The translations under genes and the position numbers were made by a program. The notes under the pieces are model-generated. The model saw only the letters and a program-made list of their open reading frames with translations, was not told where the DNA came from and ran no database searches. Positions 43,225 to 49,507 of a stretch of 52,251 bases of DNA are shown here, piece by piece. This DNA is from Saprospirales bacterium (GTDB taxonomy: Bacteria > Bacteroidota > Bacteroidia > Chitinophagales > Saprospiraceae), in NCBI GenBank assembly GCA_002698985.1, contig PAAY01000091.1, positions 1 to 52,251 on the forward strand, given 5' to 3'. Position 1 is the first letter of the stretch; every line of letters begins with the position of its first letter.

Positions 43225-44721
43225 ATGTCCCTACTCAAAAAACTGGCAGGAGAAACCGCTGTTTACGGACTCAGTTCCATATTGGGCCGGGTGCTGAACT
43301 ACCTGCTGGTGCCCATGTACACGAGGGTCTTTGCACCTGGTGAGTACGGCATCGTATCAGAGCTGTACGCCTGGGCGGGCTTCCTGATGGTCTTTTTCAT
43401 CATGCGCATGGAAACGGCCTTTTTCCGTTACGGAACGAAAGAAGAAAACCGGCGGGCGTCTTTCTCCACGGCCTGGTGGTCGGTGTTGGCCAGTTCCCTG
43501 TTCCTGGCCTTGCTTATTGTTGGCTTTTCGTCGCAAATAGGAGCCTGGTTCGAGTACCGCCCGGATCAGTACAGTTACATCGCCATCTTCGGGCTCATTC
43601 TCGCCTTTGACACCCTGGCCGAAATCCCCCTCGCAAGGTTGCGCCTCGAGCACAAGGCCATTCGCTTCGCAACGGTGCGCATGGTGGGCATCGGGCTCAA
43701 CATTGCCCTCAACCTGTTCTTCCTGTTGCTGTGCCCCTGGCTCCTCCAGAAGGGCATTGCCACCGGCCTCGTCGAAACCATTTACCACCCGTCATTTGGG
43801 GTGGGCTATGTTTTTCTGTCCAACATGATAGCCAGCGCTGCGGTGCTGCTCATGCTTTTGCCGGAGCTGAAATTTGTGGAGTGGCGCTTCGACAAGGCCC
43901 TGTGGCGCACCATGTTCATCTATGCGGCGCCGCTGGTGCTGGCCAGCCTGGCCGGCATCGTCAATGAGATGCTGGACCGGGTGCTGCTGCGGCACCTCCT
44001 GACGGGCACAGTGGAGGAGAACCTCGCTCAGGTTGGGATTTATTCGGCCTGTTACAAGCTCGCCATGCTGATGAGCCTCTTCACGCAGGCCTTTCGCTAT
44101 GCTGCCGAACCTTTTTTCTTCGCCAATGCCGACCACAGGGATGCCAAATACCTGTACGGCCAGGTAACAAAATACTTCACCATCGCTGGCGCAATGGCCT
44201 TCCTGGGCATCATGCTCTACCTGGATGTGGTAAAGCACTTCATCGACGAGCCGTATTGGGAAGGCCTGGGGGTGGTGCCCATTCTGCTAATGGCCAACCT
44301 TTTCCTCGGCCTTTATTACAACGTATCCATCTGGTACAAACTCACCGATCACACCATGCTGGGCGGCTGGATAGCCGTCGGTGGTGCCATCATCACTATC
44401 AGCCTCAATGTTTATTGGATTCCAAGAATAGGCTACATGGGCAGCGCCTGGGCCACGCTGATATGTTACGCTGCCATGACCGCCGCCTGCTGGTGGTGGG
44501 GCCGCAAATACTACCCCGTTCAATACAACTGGGGCCGCATGCTGGGCTATGTCCTGCTGGCCCTGGCGGTTTATTACGGAACGGAATACCTCATCGGAAA
44601 TCTTGAATTGTCTGCCGCACCGGCATTTGCACTCCGTACCTCAGCCCTCATCGCCTGGCTGGCAATCGTATGGTCAATGGAACGCAAAGAGTTGTTTGTT
44701 CTCCTTCGGAAGAGCTTGTAG
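43225..44721 (+). CDS. Polysaccharide flippase, MATE/Wzx-like
   Basis: A 498-residue polytopic membrane protein with about 14 hydrophobic segments. It begins LKKLAGETAVYGLSSILGRVLNY, which is typical of oligosaccharide flippases of the MOP superfamily in Bacteroidota. Signatures include PMYTRVFAPGEYGIVSELYAW and the YSACYKLAMLMSLFTQAFRYAAEPFFF segment. It probably flips a lipid-linked glycan across the inner membrane. An in-frame upstream ATG (43156) would add a hydrophilic 23-residue extension and is not used. No glycosyltransferase cluster is adjacent, but the GT2 gene lies elsewhere in this window. Confidence 0.9.
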   Translation: MSLLKKLAGETAVYGLSSILGRVLNYLLVPMYTRVFAPGEYGIVSELYAWAGFLMVFFIMRMETAFFRYGTKEENRRASFSTAWWSVLASSLFLALLIVGFSSQIGAWFEYRPDQYSYIAIFGLILAFDTLAEIPLARLRLEHKAIRFATVRMVGIGLNIALNLFFLLLCPWLLQKGIATGLVETIYHPSFGVGYVFLSNMIASAAVLLMLLPELKFVEWRFDKALWRTMFIYAAPLVLASLAGIVNEMLDRVLLRHLLTGTVEENLAQVGIYSACYKLAMLMSLFTQAFRYAAEPFFFANADHRDAKYLYGQVTKYFTIAGAMAFLGIMLYLDVVKHFIDEPYWEGLGVVPILLMANLFLGLYYNVSIWYKLTDHTMLGGWIAVGGAIITISLNVYWIPRIGYMGSAWATLICYAAMTAACWWWGRKYYPVQYNWGRMLGYVLLALAVYYGTEYLIGNLELSAAPAFALRTSALIAWLAIVWSMERKELFVLLRKSL

Positions 44722-44730
44722 CTCATAGCT

Positions 44731-44746
44731 CCCCGAGTACTCGGGG
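44731..44746. repeat. Perfect palindrome flanked by GCTCGTAGCTC words
   Basis: CCCCGAGTACTCGGGG is a perfect 16-nt palindrome ten bases past the flippase stop codon. It is flanked by AGCTCATAGCT and GGCTCGTAGCTCGTGGCT, which recur at 47760-47795. TCTACTCCCTACTCCCTACT-type units (44776-44808) then lead to the end of the next gene. Confidence 0.75.
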
Positions 44747-44808
44747 CAGGCTGTGGCTCGTAGCTCGTGGCTATAACTCCTACACTCTACTCCCTACTCC
44801 CTACTCCC

Positions 44809-45933
44809 TCATTCAAATGGATTCTGAAACAGCGGGTTGTTTACGAAGTTGGTATCGGTAAAGGTGTTCAGGAAGGCGATCAGCGCCTGTTTGTCGTATT
44901 CCGACAGGTGCAGCGGCTGAATGGACTGGGCATTGACATTTTCCACGAAGTGGCCGCCGGAGTTGTAGTGGTCAACGACTTCTTCCAGTGTCTGAAAGCG
45001 GCCGTCGTGCATGTAGGGTGCCGTCAGGGCGATGTTGCGCAGGGTAGGGGCCCTGAACTTGCCATTGTCGCTGCGCTTGCCGGTTACAGCGCCCCGTCCT
45101 GGGTCGGGGAAGTCATCCAGGGTGGCCACATCCTCGATGCCATTGTTGAAATAATCGTCGGATGTGAGCAGGGGGCCTCCGTCGTGACAGTGGGCGCAGT
45201 GGCCGGCCACCTGGCTGTTGCTCAGGTCGTCGAAGTAGATGAAATAGCCATCTGTTTCGAGGTCAGAGAAAAGGAATGGGTCGGGGTCGTTCTGGTAGAA
45301 TTTCTTGTCAAATTTCGAATTGGCGCTGATCAGTATTCGCTCGAATTGCGCAATGGCTTTTGCGGCCAGGTCCCGGGTGATCTCTTTGCTGTTTTTGATG
45401 CCAAATGCTTCTCTGAATTTTTTCTGGTACAGCGGGTGGCGCCGCAGCTTCTTCTCCACATTGTCCCAGCTTTCCGCCATTTCAATGGGATTCTCCACCG
45501 GTTGCAGGGCCTGATCCTCCAGGCTGGCAGCACGGCCATCCCAAAACAGGCCGTTCTCAAAAAAGGCAGCGTTGATGATGGCCATGGAGCTACGGGTGCC
45601 TATTTGTCCATCAACACCAGTACTGAATGCCTTTCCGTCGGTAAAACTGAATTTTGGATCGTGGCAGCTGGCGCAGGAGATGGTACTGTCCACCGACAAA
45701 ATCGGGTCGAAAAACAGGTGCCTGCCAAGGTCGATGCCCTGCTCAGTCAATGGATTGTCAGCAGGAATATTCATAGAAGGAAAGCCCGGCGGCAGTTCCA
45801 ACTGGTAAGCGGTAGGGCTGTACGGAATGTCCGTCAGGTCAACCCCATCTGCCGGCGGCTGCGGTCCGTCATCATCTTTACAGGCTGGCACCAAAGCCAT
45901 TGCGACGAAAAAGAGCAAAAAGTAGTGCTTCAT
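44809..45933 (-). CDS. Di-heme cytochrome-c peroxidase/MauG/MbnH-like lipoprotein
   Basis: A 374-residue lipoprotein (signal ending VPAC, then KDDDG) of the bacterial di-heme peroxidase superfamily. Two heme c sites are present: CASCH at 87-91 and CAHCH at 246-250. Flanking signatures are LGRHLFFDPILS, FSFTDGKAFSTG, GRAASLEDQAL, RAPTLRNIALTAPYMHDG (300-311) and LEEVVDHYNSG. Members reduce hydrogen peroxide or, in MauG and MbnH, oxidise residues of a partner protein. It lies downstream of two MbnP-like genes on the same strand, so it is a candidate for the MbnH role. Whether it is a peroxidase or a protein-modifying enzyme cannot be told from the sequence alone. Confidence 0.9.
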   Translation of the reverse strand: MKHYFLLFFVAMALVPACKDDDGPQPPADGVDLTDIPYSPTAYQLELPPGFPSMNIPADNPLTEQGIDLGRHLFFDPILSVDSTISCASCHDPKFSFTDGKAFSTGVDGQIGTRSSMAIINAAFFENGLFWDGRAASLEDQALQPVENPIEMAESWDNVEKKLRRHPLYQKKFREAFGIKNSKEITRDLAAKAIAQFERILISANSKFDKKFYQNDPDPFLFSDLETDGYFIYFDDLSNSQVAGHCAHCHDGGPLLTSDDYFNNGIEDVATLDDFPDPGRGAVTGKRSDNGKFRAPTLRNIALTAPYMHDGRFQTLEEVVDHYNSGGHFVENVNAQSIQPLHLSEYDKQALIAFLNTFTDTNFVNNPLFQNPFE

Positions 45934-45960
45934 GTTTTTAATGGTTGGTCAGGAGGGTTT

Positions 45961-46012
45961 GGAAGATTATAAGGATTATGGAGGATTATAGAGGATTATG
46001 GAGGATTATTGA
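45961..46012. repeat. GGAGGATTAT period-10 repeat
   Basis: Five near-identical 10-mers (GGAGATTAT/GGAGGATTAT/AGAGGATTAT) lie between the di-heme peroxidase and its upstream MbnP-like gene. They are followed by a GAGGGTTTAGC segment and the hairpin CCTGTCGGCAGACAGG at about 46034-46049, a hairpin repeated at 47959-47974. Similar ATAATCCTCC repeats occur at 48060-48125 in the opposite orientation. Confidence 0.85.
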
Positions 46013-46065
46013 GGGTTTAGCTCAGTTCCTCCCTGCCTGTCGGCAGACAGGAGTTCCTCAAATCC

Positions 46066-46854
46066 TCAGTTCAAAGAAAGTGCCTTCACAAAGTTAGCCA
46101 TGATTTGCTTTGCCAGGGTCAGGTCGTTGGGATTGTGGGTGTAGAGTTTGGTGGGGTCGGAGAAATCGTGCATGCCGCTGTCATGGTTGTACAGTTGCAA
46201 CCAGTCCACAGAGAAGTTCAGGTCCAGGGTTTCGTTGGCGACTACTTCAATGGGTTTGTTGAAGTTGAGCAGTACATAAGATTCATTGGTTCCACAATGG
46301 TGCCCGAAGGGGTGGTCCTCGCCGTTGTTTTCGATGGTGCCGTCATTGTCATTGTCGTAAATGCCTTCCGATTTGAGGAAGATAAAACTGCCCCAGTCGC
46401 TCCAGAACTGGGCGTTGTAGGTATCGCGCAAGGGATTGCCAACAGGCAGCTTGTTGGCGTCTTCGTTGTTGAGATTTGCGGGAACCCCGATGCCAATTTG
46501 CAGATTGGTGTAGGAGCCAGCCGGAATCTTGGTTGCTGTGATGGTGAGCGGCGTTTCTGCTTCTGCCAGGCTGGTGTTTTCCGTGAAGTCCAGAAAATCC
46601 ACATCCACCAGTTCGGTCTTGTTGCCGTTGGCATCGATGAGCGCCACGTTGGAAATGTAGAAGTCCAGTTTCTGGATCAATAGCTTGTGCCCGTCGGGGT
46701 AGTCATAGGTTTGCTGAAAAACAAGCGGATTGCCGTCGTAGGTTGCCAGGAAATTCAGGTTCACTGTTGCAGACGGTCCGCTGTCGTCGTCTTTGCAGCC
46801 GGTAGCTAGAATTATGGCAAAGAACAGGAGGCTGGCAGCTTTCAATAATTTCAT
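46066..46854 (-). CDS. MbnP-like lipoprotein (Trp-containing)
   Basis: A 262-residue lipoprotein (lipobox ATGC20, then KDDDSG). The core resembles the MbnP-type domain: VNLNFLATYDGNPL, KLDFYISNVALID, IPAGSYTNLQIGIGVP, the Trp-rich QFWSDWGSFIFLKSEG (Trp151 and Trp154), and HPFGHHCG (181-188, potential metal ligands), LDLNFSVDWLQLY near the end. In the MbnP/MbnH pair of methanotrophs a MauG-like di-heme enzyme converts a Trp of MbnP to kynurenine, which then helps bind copper. A partner di-heme protein is encoded 132 nt downstream. The domain call is from motif recall and the modification is inferred. Confidence 0.7.
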   Translation of the reverse strand: MKLLKAASLLFFAIILATGCKDDDSGPSATVNLNFLATYDGNPLVFQQTYDYPDGHKLLIQKLDFYISNVALIDANGNKTELVDVDFLDFTENTSLAEAETPLTITATKIPAGSYTNLQIGIGVPANLNNEDANKLPVGNPLRDTYNAQFWSDWGSFIFLKSEGIYDNDNDGTIENNGEDHPFGHHCGTNESYVLLNFNKPIEVVANETLDLNFSVDWLQLYNHDSGMHDFSDPTKLYTHNPNDLTLAKQIMANFVKALSLN

Positions 46855-46908
46855 GTCTTCAGAGTTCTGTAATGAATGGATAGGGTTCCGGAAAAGCCAA
46901 ATTTCGGC

Positions 46909-47754
46909 TTATTCCAGCACAGCATCTGTAACAAGGGTTGCAAAGGGGAAGTTTTGGAAGACTTTATCACGGATGGTCTCCAATGCGTCATTTTGAAGGT
47001 CCACCCCGTCAAACAGCGCCAGGTAATTGATGGTGAGTGTCAGCTTGACATTGTGGCCGGGCCGGATATCCAGCACCCCGGGCAAGTCGAGTGTCAGTTG
47101 CTGCGAAGCAGCGAAGGTGAACTCCTCGAGGGGGCTGCTGTCAAGGGTGTCCCGGTACAATCGCACAATACCGTGCCGGTAGCCTGACAAAGTATCGTAC
47201 AGCAAGGTGTCGGAGGTGGCCAGGGCATGACCCGACGGCAACTTGTCGGCACTGGCTTTCAGCACGGTCTCCGGCAGACCGATGGTCAGCTCCACTTTGT
47301 CGTATTTGCCTTCGGTAATGAAAGTGCCCAGCGTGGCGGTCTGGAGGATATCCCTGTCAGCTTTGGTGTAGTTGTCCTCGGTTTTGAAAGAGGAGTTGTT
47401 TTGCGAAGTGAAAGAAAGCGAGTCGGGTAGGGTATAGGCCTGGCCGTCGGTGCTGATCAGGTGCAGCCCTGAAATAAAGAACCGGAACCTGTCCACCTTG
47501 AAATAATGGAATTTATCGAAGGGCGTGGCGTAGTGCGTATTGTACTTGAAGGTAATGGAAGTGTCGGGGTTTGGCGGCCACACGGCCTGGTGCCGCAACG
47601 CCAGTTTCAATACCGGATAGGTGCAACAATCCGGGCAGGCATCATCCGCCGTCACGTCGTAATTGGTGGCCCGGTAATCCAGACATCCTTCCTCCGGCTC
47701 ATAACAGGCAACCAGGGAAGTGAGCAGTAGTATTATCAGTGATAGTTGTTTCAT
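46909..47754 (-). CDS. MbnP-like lipoprotein with Cys-rich N-terminal motif
   Basis: A 281-residue lipoprotein (lipobox VAC17). Residues 24-46 (GCLDYRATNYDVTADD, then Cys-rich CPDCCTYP) resemble the GC-TD-x-A-x-NY...DDGSC-x-Y motif common in Bacteroidota surface proteins. The rest follows the MbnP-like pattern: VDRFRFFISGLHLIS, KYDKVELTIGLPE, KLPSGHALA and LTLTINYLALFDG. The segment equivalent to WSDWG in the neighbour reads SGYRHG and has no Trp, so this paralogue may not be a kynurenine substrate. The gene begins at the ATG at 47754; the in-frame extension upstream is made of intergenic repeats. It is 54 nt upstream of the other MbnP-like gene. Confidence 0.65.
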   Translation of the reverse strand: MKQLSLIILLLTSLVACYEPEEGCLDYRATNYDVTADDACPDCCTYPVLKLALRHQAVWPPNPDTSITFKYNTHYATPFDKFHYFKVDRFRFFISGLHLISTDGQAYTLPDSLSFTSQNNSSFKTEDNYTKADRDILQTATLGTFITEGKYDKVELTIGLPETVLKASADKLPSGHALATSDTLLYDTLSGYRHGIVRLYRDTLDSSPLEEFTFAASQQLTLDLPGVLDIRPGHNVKLTLTINYLALFDGVDLQNDALETIRDKVFQNFPFATLVTDAVLE

Positions 47755-48136
47755 TTTATTGGCTCGTGCTTCTTTTTGCTCGTAGCTCGTAGTAATCTCT
47801 GCTAAACCCCATAATCCAGGGATGAGGGATGAGGGATGAGGGATGAAAGAGCTAGTGCCCCCCAACCCTAAACTCTACACCCTAAACTTTTTAACCACAG
47901 AGTAATAAGAGTTGAAAACAGAGTTTAGCAGAGTATCCCTGCTAAACCGTATAATCCCTGCCTGTCGGCAGACAGGCTTCATAATCCCAATAATCCTCAA
48001 TAATCCAGGGATGAGGGATGAGGGATGAGGGATGAAAGAGCTAGCTGCTTCCAACCTACAACAACCTCCATAATCCCAATAATCCTCCATAATCCTCCAT
48101 AATCCTCATAATCCTCATAATCCTCAAAACCCAACA
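47755..48136. repeat. Mosaic intergenic repeat region
   Basis: This 382-bp gap between the MbnP-like gene and the DUF58 gene contains GCTCGTAGCTCGTAG words (47760-47795), GGGATGAGGGATGAGGGATG tracts (47818-47846 and 48008-48036), each ending in ATGAAAGAGCTAG, and CCCTAAACTCTACACCCTAA words (47868-47888). It also has a CCTGTCGGCAGACAGG hairpin (about 47959-47974) and ATAATCCTCC 10-mers (48060-48125). The blocks match others at 325-425, 36195-36240, 41842-41905 and 45961-46049. No gene is seen. Confidence 0.8.
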
Positions 48137-49066
48137 TCACACCTTCATCTTGCTCCGCTTCACCAGCCAGGACTGGAGGATGGGGCGGAAGCCCTTGCGG
48201 ATGTCGGCTTCGACAAAATCCACCTGGTACTGGAGGCATTTCAGTTGCAGGGCCTTTTTGAACTCCTGCAATTGTTTGACGTAGTGTTCTTTCACCTGGT
48301 TGGGCTGGAGGCGGAGTTGCTCGCCGGTTTCGATGTCGATGAAAAGGTAGGGCCGGTTTTCGTATTCGAAATCCATTTCCAGCCTTTTGTCAACGGTGTG
48401 GAAGAGGATGACCTCGTGTTTGGCGTGTTTGAGGTGCTGCAAGGCGTTGAACAGGGCCTGGGTGTCGCTGCTCTGTTCAAACATATCCGAAAAGATGACG
48501 ACCATTGAGCGCTTGTGGATGCTGTCGGCAATTTCGTGGAGGGCCTGAGCGGCAGAGGTGGTCTTGTTGCGTTCCGGCTCGTCGATGAGCTTCTGCAGGT
48601 AGGTCAGCAGCAGCCGGTAATGCGAGGTGCTGGACTTGCACACCGTGTGCTCTCTCACTTTGTCGTCGAAAATGGTCAGGCCGAAGGCGTCGCGCTGCTT
48701 TTGTAGCAGGTTCATCAGCGAGGCGGCGGCCAATGCCGAGAAGCCCAACTTGTTGAGGGGCTGCTCCCCGCTCATGTCCATTTCCGGAAAATACATACTC
48801 GAGGAGGCATCCACCACGATCTGGCAGCGCAGGTTGGTCTCCTCTTCGAAACGCTTAACATACATCCGGTCGGTGCGGGCATACACCTTCCAGTCGATGT
48901 CTTTGGTGCTTTCTCCGGGGTTGTAAAGCCGGTGCTCGGCAAACTCCACAGAAAAGCCGTGAAAAGGGCTTTTGTGCAAACCAATGATGAAGCCTTCCAC
49001 CACCTGCTGGGCCAGCAAGTCAAGGTTGTCGAGATTTCTGACGTCGTAATTATCGAGTAGATTCAT
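48137..49066 (-). CDS. DUF58 domain protein (VWA-like, MoxR-associated type)
   Basis: A 309-residue cytosolic protein of the DUF58 family. The characteristic segment YNPGESTKDIDWKVYARTDRMYVKRFEEE lies near residues 50-80, followed by a von Willebrand A-like domain with VDASSSMYF as the metal-site motif (D-x-S-x-S). A later VVIFSDMFEQ matches the fold. Its family usually sits in operons with MoxR AAA ATPases and BatA-type proteins; none is seen within this window, so the partner genes may lie elsewhere or beyond an absent operon. Function is unknown but linked to envelope or stress processes. Confidence 0.88.
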   Translation of the reverse strand: MNLLDNYDVRNLDNLDLLAQQVVEGFIIGLHKSPFHGFSVEFAEHRLYNPGESTKDIDWKVYARTDRMYVKRFEEETNLRCQIVVDASSSMYFPEMDMSGEQPLNKLGFSALAAASLMNLLQKQRDAFGLTIFDDKVREHTVCKSSTSHYRLLLTYLQKLIDEPERNKTTSAAQALHEIADSIHKRSMVVIFSDMFEQSSDTQALFNALQHLKHAKHEVILFHTVDKRLEMDFEYENRPYLFIDIETGEQLRLQPNQVKEHYVKQLQEFKKALQLKCLQYQVDFVEADIRKGFRPILQSWLVKRSKMKV

Positions 49067-49264
49067 TGCTTCCTTTTTTCAACAAGAGCTGCGATGTTAA
49101 ACGCTTTTTTGCAACTATGTTGCCTGATGGTGGAGTTTAGTCGCCTGCGGCAAGTTTAAACGCCTGCGGCGGGTTTAGTCCGCCTGCGGCGGAGTTTATT
49201 TGTTGAATTGTTGAAGTGTTTAGGGGGCATGGTATGAATTCATACAGAGATCCCCTGAGGTGGA
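49067..49264. repeat. GTTTA-CGCCTGCGGCG repeat
   Basis: Three tandem 20-bp-like units (49134-49198) of GTTTAGTCGCCTGCGGC type, each with a CCGCCTGCGGCGG-like palindrome. No gene is seen between 49067 and 49264. Confidence 0.65.
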
Positions 49265-49330
49265 TTACCGGACCACAAGTTTTTTGGAAATGAAGCTGTT
49301 GCCGGAATGCAGGTTGATGAAATAACCGGC
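49265..49330 (-). pseudogene. Remnant of a type IX sorting domain
   Basis: On the minus strand the 21 codons before a TAA stop read GYFINLHSGNSFISKKLVVR. This is the typical last strand pair of a type A sorting domain (G-x-Y-F-x-x-L...KKLVVR). The codons immediately upstream (at about 49331) give a stop in the same frame, so only the tail survives. It is a decayed 3' end of a former secreted-protein gene. Confidence 0.65.
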
Positions 49331-49507
49331 TCAAAGTAATCGGCCAGGCAGAAATGTATCAAAGAACAAGGCATTTTTTACTTTTCAATTCCCTGCATTT
49401 AAGACTGCCAACGGACTCCTCAGTTCCTCAAATCTTCAAATCTTCAAATCCTCCCCAGATCCCGATCCCGAAAATTTTCGGGATTGGGATTCGGGGCTCA
49501 AATCCTC
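49331..49507. other. Intergenic spacer with repeats
   Basis: CAAATCTTCAAATCTTCAAA-type 9-mers (49424-49450) lead into a hairpin of ATCCCGAA/TTTCGGGAT words (49456-49497). The stretch ends at the T9SS type B gene stop. No gene is seen. Confidence 0.6.

Noticed and set aside
44767-45972. 401-codon plus-strand ORF opposite the di-heme peroxidase
   Set aside because: Antisense to a gene with two CxxCH motifs and a signal peptide; begins in repeat DNA.
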